Shown here one piece after another: positions 8,600-18,166 of a DNA stretch of 64,000 nucleotides. Each line of letters begins with the position of its first letter. Positions within the stretch are counted from its first letter, which is position 1. A program made the position numbers and the translations under genes. The DNA is from Hyphomicrobiales bacterium (GTDB taxonomy: Bacteria; Pseudomonadota; Alphaproteobacteria; Rhizobiales; Xanthobacteraceae): contig JAFKKO010000131.1 in the NCBI GenBank assembly GCA_017305455.1, positions 28,686 through 92,685 of the forward strand, in the 5' to 3' direction. The notes below the pieces were generated by a model that was not told the DNA's origin, ran no database searches, and saw only the letters and a list, made by a program, of their open reading frames with translations.

Positions 8600-9958
8600 A
8601 TGAGTCAGAGACCACCCATTTCTCCGAAGAGCCCGCGCGCAGCGCTGGAGCCGCAGCAGATGCCGCAGCCTCCGAAGCGCTCGGACCGCGCGAAGAATCC
8701 GTTCGTTGTGGTCGGCAACGCCATCATCACCGTCCTGGTGATCCTGATGCTCGCCGCCGGCGGTCTGTATGTCTACGGCAAGCAGGTGCTTACCGCGAAG
8801 GGACCGCTGAACGAGGAGAAAGTCGTCAACATTCCGCCGCGCGCCGGCATGACCGATATCGGCGATATCCTGTCGCGCGAGGGCGTGATCAAGGCCGACC
8901 GCTGGACCTTCATCGGCAGCGTGCTGGCGCTCAACGCGCGCTCGGGCCTCAAGTCCGGCGAATTCCTGTTTCCGAAAAGCGCCAGCCTTGGCGATGTGAT
9001 CGGCATCATCGTCGAGGGCAAGGTGGTGCAGCACGCATTCACCGTGCCGGAAGGGCTCACCTCCGAGCAGATCGTGGCGCGGCTGCAGGACAACGACATC
9101 TTCGCCGGCTCGCTACGCGAGGTGCCGCGTGAAGGAACGCTGTTGCCCGACACCTATAAATTCCCTCGCGGCACGCCGCGCGAGCAGGTGGTCCAGCGCA
9201 TGCAGCAGGCGCAGAAGCGCGCGCTGAGCGAAATCTGGGAGCGCCGCAATCCGGACCTGCCGCTGCGCTCGCCCGATCAGCTTGTGACGCTCGCCTCCAT
9301 CGTGGAGAAGGAGACCGGCCGCGCCGACGAGCGCAGCCGCGTCGCGGCGGTGTTCGTCAATCGCCTGCGCCAGAAGATCAAGCTGCAGTCCGACCCGACC
9401 ATCATCTACGGCCTGGTCGGCGGCAAGGGCACGCTCGGCCGCCCGATCAAGCGCAGCGAAATCCAGCAGCCCTCGCCCTACAACACCTATGTGATCGACG
9501 GTCTGCCGCCGGGTCCGATCGCCAATCCGGGCCGCGCCTCGCTCGAAGCCACCGCCAATCCGGCGCGCACCCGCGATCTGTTCTTCGTCGCCGACGGCAC
9601 CGGCGGCCATACCTTCACCGAGAACTATAACCAGCACCAGTCGGCGGTCTCCAAGCTGCGCGCGCTCGAGCGCCAGCAGCAGAACGACACCGCAGAGCCC
9701 GACGACGCGCCGCCGCCGGTCGGCACCACCGGAACGACGCCGCCGCAACAGCCTGCCGCGCAGCAGCCTCCGGCGGCCCAGCCGGCGCAGCAGCCGGCCG
9801 CGAAAAAGAAGCCGCGGGCCGCGAACGGCGCCAAATCCTCCGGATCGCAGGATGCGCTCAACCGCTATGAAGCGGCGCGTTCGCACGGCGACAGAGCACA
9901 TAGTCGGGGAGCGAGCGCCGCCGTGCCGGCGGCGCAGAGCGCGCCGACCGCGCAGTAA
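8600..9958 (+). CDS. mltG: Endolytic murein transglycosylase (YceG family)
   Basis: MltG cleaves nascent glycan strands at the inner membrane and so sets their length. The 452-residue protein has a proline-rich cytoplasmic start, one membrane anchor (about residues 38-58), a LysM-like region, and the catalytic YceG domain with the key glutamate in ASIVEKETGRADERSRVA. The signature segments LQSDPTIIYG and GLPPGPIANPG are present. A Gln/Pro/Ala-rich tail of about 80 residues follows, longer than in E. coli. The ATG at 8600 was chosen for homology; an in-frame start at 8480 adds unrelated sequence. It follows fabF, the standard order in this group. Confidence 0.93.
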   Translation: MSQRPPISPKSPRAALEPQQMPQPPKRSDRAKNPFVVVGNAIITVLVILMLAAGGLYVYGKQVLTAKGPLNEEKVVNIPPRAGMTDIGDILSREGVIKADRWTFIGSVLALNARSGLKSGEFLFPKSASLGDVIGIIVEGKVVQHAFTVPEGLTSEQIVARLQDNDIFAGSLREVPREGTLLPDTYKFPRGTPREQVVQRMQQAQKRALSEIWERRNPDLPLRSPDQLVTLASIVEKETGRADERSRVAAVFVNRLRQKIKLQSDPTIIYGLVGGKGTLGRPIKRSEIQQPSPYNTYVIDGLPPGPIANPGRASLEATANPARTRDLFFVADGTGGHTFTENYNQHQSAVSKLRALERQQQNDTAEPDDAPPPVGTTGTTPPQQPAAQQPPAAQPAQQPAAKKKPRAANGAKSSGSQDALNRYEAARSHGDRAHSRGASAAVPAAQSAPTAQ

Positions 9959-10110
9959 GTCTTGCTCGGGACAACCGGCCGGTTTGTCCGCCGCATCCCG
10001 CTTTGTTCGCGCACGGAAAACCGGTTTCCCCCGGCCGGGCGGATGGCCTATTGTCCCGGCGGTTCGCGTCGCGAATCTTCAATCTGAATCAAACTGGAGT
10101 GGGAATCGCG

Positions 10111-10998
10111 ATGGCGCTGTCGAGCATGACCGGCTTTGCGCGAAGCCACGGCACCAGCGGTCCCTACAGCTTCGAGTGGGAGCTGAAATCGGTCAACGCC
10201 AAGGGGCTCGATTTCCGGATGCGGCTGCCGCCGGGCTGGGACGATCTGGAGCCGGCGGCGCGCAAGCAGGTGACCGAGAAACTGGCGCGCGGCACCATCT
10301 ACGCCAATCTTGCCGTCAAGCGGTCCGGCGAGGTCGCCGCGATCCGCATCAACGAAGAGGTGCTCGCCTCTGTGCTCAAGATTGCGCAGGATCTGGCCAA
10401 GCGCACCGGCGCGGCGCTGCCGAGCGTCGATGGCCTGCTCGGGATCAAGGGCGTGATCGAGGTGGTCGAGCCCGAGGACGATGATGCCGATGTGCAGGCG
10501 GCGAAAGCGGCGATGCTCACCGGCTTCAGTGAGGCGCTGCAAAGCCTCGTCGAGATGCGCCGGCGCGAGGGCACCACGCTCGGCCAGATTCTCAGCCAGC
10601 GCATGGACGACATCGAGCGTCTGGCCGGCAAGGCGGAGGCCGCGCCCGGCCGCAAGCCGGAGGTGATCCGCGCGCGTCTTGCCGAACAGATCGCAACGCT
10701 GCTCGAAGCCTCCGACCGTTTCGATCCGGAGCGGCTCAGTCAGGAAGCGCTGATGATGGCGACCAAGGCCGACATCCGCGAGGAGCTCGATCGCATCGCC
10801 TCGCACATCGCGCAGGCCCGCGACCTGCTCGCCAAGGGCGGCGCGGTCGGCCGCCGGCTGGATTTCCTGTCGCAGGAGTTCAATCGCGAGGTCAACACCT
10901 GCTGCTCGAAATCGAACGATCTCGAGCTCACCAATACCGGGCTGGAGATGAAGAACATCGTCGAGCAGTTCCGCGAACAGGTCCAGAATCTGGAGTGA
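10111..10998 (+). CDS. yicC: YicC family endoribonuclease
   Basis: The 295-residue protein begins MALSSMTGFARS, the hallmark of YicC, and ends with the DUF1732 domain including GRRLDFLSQEFNREVNT and the C-terminal ELTNTGLEMKNIVEQFREQVQN. E. coli YicC is described as an RNase acting on small RNAs; the role here is inferred by homology. The ATG at 10111 follows GGAGTGGGAA. It lies 4 nt before gmk, so the two are translated from one message. Confidence 0.93.
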   Translation: MALSSMTGFARSHGTSGPYSFEWELKSVNAKGLDFRMRLPPGWDDLEPAARKQVTEKLARGTIYANLAVKRSGEVAAIRINEEVLASVLKIAQDLAKRTGAALPSVDGLLGIKGVIEVVEPEDDDADVQAAKAAMLTGFSEALQSLVEMRRREGTTLGQILSQRMDDIERLAGKAEAAPGRKPEVIRARLAEQIATLLEASDRFDPERLSQEALMMATKADIREELDRIASHIAQARDLLAKGGAVGRRLDFLSQEFNREVNTCCSKSNDLELTNTGLEMKNIVEQFREQVQNLE

Positions 10999-11002
10999 GG
11001 CC

Positions 11003-11656
11003 ATGACCCATCATGGAGACGGGACCGGCGATCGCCGCGGGCTGATGTTCGTGCTGTCCTCGCCATCGGGCGCAGGCAAATCAACATTGTCGCGCATGCT
11101 GATCGAGCACACCTCCGGCATCCGCATGTCGGTGTCGGTGACGACGCGGCCGATGCGGCCCGGCGAGGTCGACGGGCAGCATTATCATTTCATCGACAAG
11201 ACGAAGTTCGACGCCATGGTGAAGGGCGACGAACTGCTCGAACACGCGCCGGTGTTCGACAATCACTACGGCACGCCGCGCCAGCCGGTCGAGGCGGCGC
11301 TCGGTTCGGGGCAGGACGTGCTGTTCGACATCGACTGGCAGGGCACCCAGCAGCTTCGCGAGAAGGCCCGCGCCGATGTGGTCAGCGTCTTCATCCTGCC
11401 GCCCTCGGCGGCGGCTCTGGAGAAGCGGCTGCATACCCGCGCGCAGGATTCCGACGAAGTGATCCGCGGCCGCATGAGCCGCGCCAGCCACGAACTCAGC
11501 CACTGGGCGGAGTACGATTACGTCGTGGTCAACCACGAACTCGACGTGGCATTCGCCGAGATCAGGACCATCCTGCGCGCGGAGCGTCTCAAGCGCGAGC
11601 GCCGGACCGGTCTGTCGACGTTCGTGCGCGCGTTGCAGAAACAGCTCGAGGCGTAG
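11003..11656 (+). CDS. gmk: Guanylate kinase
   Basis: Gmk phosphorylates GMP to GDP with ATP. The 217-residue protein has the P-loop SSPSGAGKST (about residues 20-29), the GMP-binding SVTTRPMRPGEVDGQHYHF region and the later DIDWQGTQQL segment. It overlaps, on its last 68 nt, the end of a converging gene of unknown function. Confidence 0.97.
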   Translation: MTHHGDGTGDRRGLMFVLSSPSGAGKSTLSRMLIEHTSGIRMSVSVTTRPMRPGEVDGQHYHFIDKTKFDAMVKGDELLEHAPVFDNHYGTPRQPVEAALGSGQDVLFDIDWQGTQQLREKARADVVSVFILPPSAAALEKRLHTRAQDSDEVIRGRMSRASHELSHWAEYDYVVVNHELDVAFAEIRTILRAERLKRERRTGLSTFVRALQKQLEA

Positions 11657-12854
11657 CCAGCTCGCGCGGCGGGGCGCTGTCGCGGCGCGGCGATGCCGGG
11701 CGTTGCGACGCCCGCCGCAGCAGGTCCTCCAACTCGTCGGCGGTGGCGCGGCGCGGTTCGGCCGGCTGGTCATAAGCCTGCGCCGACACGGCATCGGCCT
11801 CGATACCGGTTTGATGCAGATCGTCGTAATACGCGGGCTCATGCTCGTGCGTCCGCGCGTGCAGGCGCTCCACATGCTCGCGCGCTTCGGCGAGTTCGCG
11901 CACATTGCGGACCCAGCGCGGCGGCTCGGCCAATTCGACCGGTTCGGCGACCATGTCCTCATAAGTCGGACGTTCGGCGTCCGCATCGAGCGGCGCCCAG
12001 ATGTCGCGGCGTTGCCGCGGCGGCTGCTCGACCTGCACTCCGAAAGAACGGCGGCCGAGACGTTGCAGCAGATGCCGGTTCATGAAGGCGGCGAGGGCGA
12101 TCACCACCACGAGCAGACCGAGCGCGATGCGGAACGGACTGAACGTGCTGGCGGCGGCCTGCGATGCGGCGGGCTGCTGCGCCGATACCGGCCGCACGAC
12201 CGCGGTGCGTACATGCACCGGCGGCGGGGCGGGCTGTTGTGTTGTGACGGGCTGGGCTTGCGGCTGAGGATCGGCGGCCGTCGGATCTGCGGATGCGCCG
12301 GACGCAGCGTTGTTCGCTTGGTTGTTCGCTTGTGTGCTGGAATCAGAAATCGACGGAGTCGCGACTTGCGCCGGCGTCTGTCCCTGCGAACTCTGCGCGA
12401 CCGCTTCGCGGGTGCCGTCAGACGCGGCGCTGGCCAGAGCTTGCGGCGCGCGGCGCGCGGGAAGCTGGGCATCCGCTTCCATGGGCCATTCGGCAACCGT
12501 TGCTGAAGGAGACGCAGGTGGAGTGAGCTCCGCGCGCGCATTCGCCACCTTCGGCTGCATCGGCGGCTCGCTCGATGTCGATTTCGTCTCGCGCGATGCT
12601 GCGGCCGCGGGCTTCGCAGCGCTCTTCACCTTGCCGCCTTCGTCGCCGAGGTACCAGCATTTGCGCTTGGTGCCGCGTTCGAGGCGATAGTACCAATGCC
12701 CGCCCGGCGGCGTGGTGGCCTTCGGCGCGGCGAGACATTCGTCCGCTTTGTTGGTGTCCCCGCCCGCCGTCGCGCCGTCAGGCGCGGCGAGTGCAACGCT
12801 CGCGAGGCAGCTCAGGACAGCCGCCGTCGTCAGTCTCAGAGATGTGTTTGACAT
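11589..12854 (-). CDS. Uncharacterised secreted/membrane protein with WYYR motif and long disordered region
   Basis: I do not recognise a characterised family. The 421-residue product starts with a signal-like segment (MSNTSLRLTTAAVLSCLASV), then a short Cys-containing module (GGHWYYRLERGTKRKCWYLG, about residues 55-75) that I have seen in other unassigned proteins of this family. A long Ala/Gln/Pro-rich linker follows, then one membrane segment (about residues 235-257, RIALGLLVVVIALAAFM) and a charged C-terminal region with an Arg-rich end. The start at 12854 follows GGGGAAG; a TTG four codons upstream is possible. The 3' end overlaps converging gmk by 68 nt. A membrane-anchored envelope role is inference. 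Confidence 0.6.
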   Translation of the reverse strand: MSNTSLRLTTAAVLSCLASVALAAPDGATAGGDTNKADECLAAPKATTPPGGHWYYRLERGTKRKCWYLGDEGGKVKSAAKPAAAASRETKSTSSEPPMQPKVANARAELTPPASPSATVAEWPMEADAQLPARRAPQALASAASDGTREAVAQSSQGQTPAQVATPSISDSSTQANNQANNAASGASADPTAADPQPQAQPVTTQQPAPPPVHVRTAVVRPVSAQQPAASQAAASTFSPFRIALGLLVVVIALAAFMNRHLLQRLGRRSFGVQVEQPPRQRRDIWAPLDADAERPTYEDMVAEPVELAEPPRWVRNVRELAEAREHVERLHARTHEHEPAYYDDLHQTGIEADAVSAQAYDQPAEPRRATADELEDLLRRASQRPASPRRDSAPPRELATPRAVSATRARTSTDRSGARA

Positions 12855-13112
12855 ATGCTTCCCCAATCACGCGATACTCTGCGGGGTGAGTTCTCCGTGT
12901 GAAGTTGGGTGGCAATGAGCCGCAAATTCGGACAGTCGATGACTTAATTGGGGCGGCTGATCAGGGCGTTGTACACGCATGCGTTGCGTGCGCCGGCTCC
13001 GCGTTGCGTGCGCAGCCCTGTTGTGAGCGAAGGTCGGATTGCCGTGTCGCATTGTTCGCGCATACTGCGGCGCGGCTCGGATCGCGCGTCGGCTGCAGAG
13101 GAGTATCCGCCC

Positions 13113-14063
13113 GTGCCTTCGGTTTTTCCGACACCGCTGACAAAGATGTTCGGCATCCGTCTTCCGATCATGCTGGCGCCGATGGCCAATGTCAGCGGCG
13201 GCGCGCTGGCCGCGGCGGTGACACATGCGGGCGGTCTTGGTTTCATTGGCGGCGGCTATGGCGACCGCGATTGGTTGACCAGTCAATTCGCCGCCGCCGG
13301 CAATGCATCGATCGGTGTCGGCTTCATCACATGGTCGTTGGCAAAGCAGCCGGAACTGCTCGATCTTGCGATCGATCACGCGCCGCAGGCGATCTTCCTG
13401 TCGTTCGGCGATCTGCGGCCGTTCGCGGCCAGGGTGAAGCGCGCCGATATCCCGCTGATCGCGCAGGTGCAGACGCTGCGTGACGCGATCGCGGCGCGCG
13501 AGGAGGGGGCCGACGTCATCGTGGCGCAGGGCACCGAGGCTGGCGGCCACGGCGCCTCGCGGGGCACGCTCTCGCTGGTGCCGGAAGTGGTCGATGCCTG
13601 CGCGGGCGTGCCGGTGGTGGCGGCAGGCGGCATCGTCGATGGCCGCGGCCTTGCGGCGGCCCTGATGCTGGGCGCGGCGGGCGTGTTGTGCGGCACGCGC
13701 TTCGTCGCCTCAGCGGAATCGCTGGTGCATGCGAATGTGAGAACCGCGGCGGTTGCGGCCACCGGTGACGATACGCTGCGCAGTTCGGTATTCGACGTTG
13801 CCCGCAACATCGATTGGCCAAAGCCATGGACCATGCGCACGCTGCGCAACGGTTTCACCGCGCAATGGGCCGAGGATTTCGACGGCCTGCGCGAGAATGC
13901 CGGGCGCGAGGCCGCGCGTTACGCGCAGGCGCGCGAGGCGGGTGACACGGACGTCGCCGCCGTCATTGTCGGAGAAGGCATCGGCCTCGTCCATGAGGTC
14001 GCGCCGGCGGCGCAACTGGTGCGGCAGATGGCGGATGAGGCGATCCGGCTGCTCGGGCGCTGA
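13113..14063 (+). CDS. Nitronate monooxygenase family FMN enzyme
   Basis: The 316-residue protein is a TIM-barrel of the 2-nitropropane dioxygenase/nitronate monooxygenase family, which oxidises nitronates using FMN and oxygen. It has the N-terminal PIMLAPMANVSGG segment, the QGTEAGGHGASRGT phosphate-binding loop region (about residues 142-155) and AAGGIVDGRGLAAALMLGA. The GTG at 13113 was chosen because GAGGAG lies 9 nt upstream; an ATG at 13146 (MFGIRLPIM) is an alternative. Some relatives are trans-2-enoyl-ACP reductases (FabK), so the substrate is not settled by sequence. Confidence 0.85.
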   Translation: MPSVFPTPLTKMFGIRLPIMLAPMANVSGGALAAAVTHAGGLGFIGGGYGDRDWLTSQFAAAGNASIGVGFITWSLAKQPELLDLAIDHAPQAIFLSFGDLRPFAARVKRADIPLIAQVQTLRDAIAAREEGADVIVAQGTEAGGHGASRGTLSLVPEVVDACAGVPVVAAGGIVDGRGLAAALMLGAAGVLCGTRFVASAESLVHANVRTAAVAATGDDTLRSSVFDVARNIDWPKPWTMRTLRNGFTAQWAEDFDGLRENAGREAARYAQAREAGDTDVAAVIVGEGIGLVHEVAPAAQLVRQMADEAIRLLGR

Positions 14064-14080
14064 TCGCGGACATCAACAGC

Positions 14081-14112
14081 AAAACGGCGGAGACGCATCG
14101 CGTCCCCGCCGC
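14081..14112 (-). terminator. Intrinsic terminator of the PAS chemoreceptor gene
   Basis: On the minus strand GCGGCGGGGACGC, loop GAT, GCGTCTCCGCCG forms a strong stem followed by TTTT. It lies 23 nt beyond the chemoreceptor stop codon. Confidence 0.75.
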
Positions 14113-14134
14113 AAGAGTAGCCGATCGGTTCGGG

Positions 14135-15814
14135 TCAGGCAGCCTTGCCGATGCTGGCTGCCTCGGCAGCGGCCCGCTGCATGCTCGCCGACATATCGCT
14201 GGTCACCGTGCTTTGCTGCTCGACCGCGACGGCGGTGGAGGCGACGTATTCGCTGACCCGCTGGATCTCGCTCTTGATCGCTTCGAGCGAGCTTCCGACA
14301 TTGCGGGAAATATCGTTCAGCCCCTCGATTTCCTCGGCGATCTTGTCAGTGGCCTGCTTGGCCTGGTTGGCCAGGCTCTTCACCTCGGATGCGACCACGG
14401 CGAAGCCGCGACCCGCCTCGCCCGCACGGGCGGACTCGATCGTCGCATTGAGCGCGAGCAGGTTGATCTGCCCGGTGATGTTGCCGATGATCTCGACGAT
14501 GCCTTCCATGGCGGTCGCGGCGTTGTTGAGCTGGCGCGCGCGCTCGTCGGCGGTTTCCACCCGTGCGACGGCCTCCATCGCGGTGTCCCTGGATTTGCGC
14601 ATCGCCTCTGCGATCTCTCGAACCGAAGCGTTCAGTTCCTCGGCGCCGGAGGCGACGGTCTCCATCATGCTGCGGACACGCTCGCTCTTCATCCGGGCGA
14701 TCACCTGGGCGGTCGTGTCACTGGCGTATTTCACCACCTTGAACGGCCGGCCGTTCAGATCGAGGATCGGATTGTAGGAAGCCTGGATCCAGATATCCCT
14801 GTCGCCCTTGCCGATACGCTGGAATTCGCCGGACTGATACTCGCCGCGACCAAGCGCGGCCCAGAATTCGCGATAGGCACTGCTGTCCTTCACGCTCTGG
14901 GGTACGAACATGCTGTGATGGCGGCCCTTGATCTCATCAAGGGTATAGCCGAGCGTCTGGAGGAAATTGGCGTTGGCGGTGCGCACGGTGCCATCCATGT
15001 TGAACTCGATCACCGCCTGCGATTTTCCGATCGCGGTGATCTGCCCTTGGGAATCGGCGGCGTGCAGCTTTTGCTCGGTGATATCGGTTGCGAACTTCAC
15101 CACCCTGAACGGCTTTCCGCTGTCATCGAGGATCGGTGTATAGGTCGCCAGGATCCAGACCTCCTTGCCGCCCTTGCCGATGCGCTTGTATTCGGCGCTC
15201 CGATACTGGCCGCGATTGAGCGCGGCCCAGAACTCGCGATAGTCGGCACTGTTGCGCGTCTCCGGCTCGATGAACATGCTGTGATGCTTGTCCTGGATCT
15301 CGGCCAGCGTGTAACCCATCGTGTTCAGAAAATTCTCGTTCGCGGTGATGATGGTGCCGTCCATCCTGAATTCGATCACGGCCTGCGAATTGGAGATTGC
15401 CCGGATCTTTCCGGCATCCTCCATGCTGCGGACCTTCGCAACCGTGACGTCGGCTGCAAGCTTGATGACCTTGGTCGGCTTGCCGTCCTTGTCGAGAATC
15501 GGGTTGTAGCTGCCGACAATCCAGACTTCGCGTCCGCCCTTGGCGATCCGCTTGAACTCGCCGGACTGGTACGTGCCCCGGCCGAGCTCCTGCCAGAAGC
15601 CGCGGTACTCGGCGCTGTCGCGCGTCGCCGGCTCGACGAACATGCTGTGGTGCTTGCCCTGGACTTCGGCCAGCGTGTAGCCCATCGTCTTCAGAAAATT
15701 CTCGTTCGCGGTGATGATGGTGCCGTCCAGCGCAAAATCGATCATGGCTTGTGAACGATTGATGGCTGCAACAATGGCTTGCTGTGAAAGAGCGTCATTC
15801 CGTCGCGAAAACAT
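14135..15814 (-). CDS. Soluble methyl-accepting chemotaxis protein with three tandem PAS domains
   Basis: The 559-residue receptor has no signal peptide, membrane span or HAMP domain. Three PAS+PAC units (about residues 12-125, 134-247, 256-369) each carry KHHSMF or RHHSMF and an [13 protein letters not shown] block followed by [14 protein letters not shown]-like sequence. A coiled-coil signalling domain follows, with the invariant hairpin tip [17 protein letters not shown] (about residue 470) and [17 protein letters not shown]. This is the layout of cytoplasmic receptors such as BdlA-type proteins, with one extra PAS. The ligand (haem, flavin or none) cannot be read here. The ATG at 15814 follows AAGGATACAAAG. 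The PAS copies are also near-identical in DNA. Confidence 0.92.
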   Translation of the reverse strand: MFSRRNDALSQQAIVAAINRSQAMIDFALDGTIITANENFLKTMGYTLAEVQGKHHSMFVEPATRDSAEYRGFWQELGRGTYQSGEFKRIAKGGREVWIVGSYNPILDKDGKPTKVIKLAADVTVAKVRSMEDAGKIRAISNSQAVIEFRMDGTIITANENFLNTMGYTLAEIQDKHHSMFIEPETRNSADYREFWAALNRGQYRSAEYKRIGKGGKEVWILATYTPILDDSGKPFRVVKFATDITEQKLHAADSQGQITAIGKSQAVIEFNMDGTVRTANANFLQTLGYTLDEIKGRHHSMFVPQSVKDSSAYREFWAALGRGEYQSGEFQRIGKGDRDIWIQASYNPILDLNGRPFKVVKYASDTTAQVIARMKSERVRSMMETVASGAEELNASVREIAEAMRKSRDTAMEAVARVETADERARQLNNAATAMEGIVEIIGNITGQINLLALNATIESARAGEAGRGFAVVASEVKSLANQAKQATDKIAEEIEGLNDISRNVGSSLEAIKSEIQRVSEYVASTAVAVEQQSTVTSDMSASMQRAAAEAASIGKAA

Positions 15815-16338
15815 CTTTGTATCCTTCAAAAAAGCCGATCTCGATATCGGAAAAATGGTTCGAATAAATTGAGAATTTTCACGACCTTTATAATAATGTA
15901 TTAATCGTGCGGGCTTTCGCGCCGGCAATCTGCGAACCGGTTGCACTTTGAGGTTGAAGGCGCTTTGTCGCAACCGTTAGGCCACCGGCAAATAGCGAGT
16001 GTGGCGAAGAAGGGCGCAAAGGATGGTCCGTCTTCAAAAATGCCGGGATTGATCTTCAGGCGATGCAATGAACATGCGCGGGAAGCCAGATCAGGCCGCG
16101 CTTTTCGGGAAGATGAACAAGATGAACGCTGTAGCGCCGGTCGGTGCTGGCGTTGAATTCCATATCCGACAGGGGCGGATCATCCTACTGTCCCATCAAC
16201 GTTGTGTTGCAACTTGCCGTTGCGCGCGCGGCGGCGGGAGCGGGTAAAATTTTTTTCGATCTTTCGTGAAAACCCTGCGGGGCGGCGCTTTGGAGCCGGG
16301 CCGGATGGGGTGTTCTGCCGCAGGCGCTATTCCAAATT
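15815..16338. other. Intergenic stretch upstream of the chemoreceptor gene
   Basis: A 524-bp region without a supportable gene. The part next to the chemoreceptor (about 15840-15910) is unusually AT-rich for this genome and probably holds its promoter. The rest has short frames with no family resemblance. A run AAAATTTTTT at about 16248 is the other low-GC patch. Confidence 0.55.
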
Positions 16339-17298
16339 CTAATTGCGCAGCATGACGCGCCCGATGATTCTGCCGGCGCGCAACTGGTCGAACCAGTGTT
16401 GCGCTTCCGCCATCGGGCGGTCCTGCATCGGCGTCGGCCGAATCTTACCGGCGCGGGCGAGTGCCATCAGTTCTTTCGCCTCGGCGAGCGTGCCGGTCAT
16501 GAAGCCTTCGATGGTTATGCGCTTGTAGATCCACTGCACCATCGGCAGGCTGAAATTGCCGCCGATCAGGCCGGACACCACGATCTTGCCGCCGCGCGCC
16601 AGCACGCTCATGGCAAAGGCCATCGACTTCTCGCTGCCGGCGAAATCGACGATCGCGTCGAAGCCGCCGGTCTCCTTCAGGATACGGCGGGCAAGGTCGG
16701 GTTCGGCCGGGTCGTAGGCGACGTCGGCGCCGCTGGCGAGCGCGAGGTCGCGGGCGGCGGCGCTGACATCGGCCACGGAAATCTCCTGGTCGAACATCGC
16801 TTGGGCGCAGGACAGGCCCATCATGCCGACGCCGCCGAGGCCGATCAGCAACAGGTTGCGCCGGCGCGGCAGGCCCGCGAGGCGCTTCAGCGCGCCATAG
16901 GCGGTGATGCCCGAGCACATCAGCGTCGCGGCCATGCCGGCGGGAAGCGGATCGTAGTCGAGCAGATACTTCGCATCCGGCACCAGCACATGGCTGGCGA
17001 AGCCGCCGTCGCGCGCGACGCCGAGATAGCGGTTGCGCATACACAGGTTCTCGTCGCCGTTCTGGCAGTCGCGGCATTTGCCGCAGCCGATCCACGGAAA
17101 TACCGCCGCCTTCCGTCCGATGATGTCGGGCGGAGCGTCGGGCCCGACACTCTCGACCACGCCCGCGATCTCGTGGCCGAGCGTGAAGGGCAGGTTGATG
17201 CCGCGCGTGGTGTCGATGCGCTCGCCATTGCCGGCGTCGGCATAGCCGTCCTGGATGTGAAGATCGGAATGGCACAGGCCGCAGCATTCGACCCGCAC
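16339..17298 (-). pseudogene. Zinc-dependent alcohol dehydrogenase lacking its N-terminal about 30 residues
   Basis: The frame encodes about 319 residues of a medium-chain zinc alcohol dehydrogenase: the catalytic-zinc cysteine in CCGLCHSDLH, GHEIAGVVESVG, the structural-zinc cysteines in GCGKCRDCQNGDENLC, and the NAD(P) motif GLGGVGMMG (about residue 155). Relatives are about 345-350 residues and begin with a strand near MKAA... some 30 residues earlier. Here that part is absent: reading back, the frame hits a TGA 17 codons upstream, inside the end of rsmA, with no ATG. A GTG at 17298 could initiate but leaves the GroES-like domain incomplete. I call it truncated, probably non-functional, though short-start expression cannot be excluded. 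Confidence 0.7.
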
Positions 17299-17305
17299 CA
17301 GCTCC

Positions 17306-18166
17306 TCAGCGAAGCGATGATGACTTGAGTTCGGTCAGCTTGCGCGCCATCGCGACAAAGCCGGAGATCGGGATGGTTTCGGCGCGGCGGGTCGGATCGA
17401 CGCCGGCGGCCTCCGCCAGCAGCGCCGGATCGACGCCGAGCGATTTCAGACTCTGCCGCAGCATCTTGCGGCGCTGGCCGAACGCCGCCGCGGCGATCTG
17501 TTCGAGCGCGCGGCGCTCGCAAGGCTCGGGCGCGGCGCGCGGGATCAGGCGGACCACCGACGATGTCACCTTCGGCGGCGGCACGAAGGCGCTGGGCGAG
17601 ATGTCGAACAGAATCCTGGTCTCGGCCCGCCAGTTCGCCAGCACGCCGAGGCGGCCATAGGCGTCGTCGTTGTCATGCGCGACAATCCGTTCGGCGACCT
17701 CGCGCTGGAACATCAGCACCATCATGTCGTACCAGGGTGGCCATGGCTCGGCGCAAAGCCAGTCGATCAGCAGCACGGTCGCGATGTTGTAGGGCAGGTT
17801 GGCGACGATCTTCGCCGGCTCGCCCTTCAGCAATGGACGCGGATCGAATTTAGTGGCGTCGCCATGCACGATGTCCAGCCGTCCGGGATAATGCGCGGCG
17901 ATTTCCGCCAGCGCCGGCAGTGCGCGCTCGTCGCGCTCCACCGCGATCACCCGCGCTGCGCCGGTCGCGAGCAGCGCCCGCGTCAGGCCGCCGGGGCCGG
18001 GGCCGATTTCGATGACCGTTCTGCCCTCCAGCGGACCGGCGGCGCGGGCGATCCGCGCCGTGAGATTGAGATCGAGCAGGAAGTTCTGGCCGAGCGACTT
18101 ACGGGCCGACAGCTCGTGCCGCTTGATGACCTCGCGCAGCGGCGGCAGATCGTCGATCTGGCTCAT
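17306..18166 (-). CDS. rsmA: 16S rRNA (adenine1518-N6/adenine1519-N6)-dimethyltransferase
   Basis: RsmA (KsgA) dimethylates two adjacent adenosines in the 3' hairpin of 16S rRNA late in small-subunit assembly. The 286-residue protein has GQNFLLD, the SAM-binding [14 protein letters not shown] (about residues 52-65) and the catalytic NLPYNIA (about residues 121-127). Its start overlaps the pdxA stop by 4 nt (ATGA), so the two are translationally coupled. Its last codons (KSSSLR) run into the truncated dehydrogenase. Confidence 0.96.
   Translation of the reverse strand: MSQIDDLPPLREVIKRHELSARKSLGQNFLLDLNLTARIARAAGPLEGRTVIEIGPGPGGLTRALLATGAARVIAVERDERALPALAEIAAHYPGRLDIVHGDATKFDPRPLLKGEPAKIVANLPYNIATVLLIDWLCAEPWPPWYDMMVLMFQREVAERIVAHDNDDAYGRLGVLANWRAETRILFDISPSAFVPPPKVTSSVVRLIPRAAPEPCERRALEQIAAAAFGQRRKMLRQSLKSLGVDPALLAEAAGVDPTRRAETIPISGFVAMARKLTELKSSSLR

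Noticed and set aside
15941-16156. 71-residue frame between the chemoreceptor and dehydrogenase genes
   Set aside because: No ribosome-binding site, no family likeness, atypical codon use.
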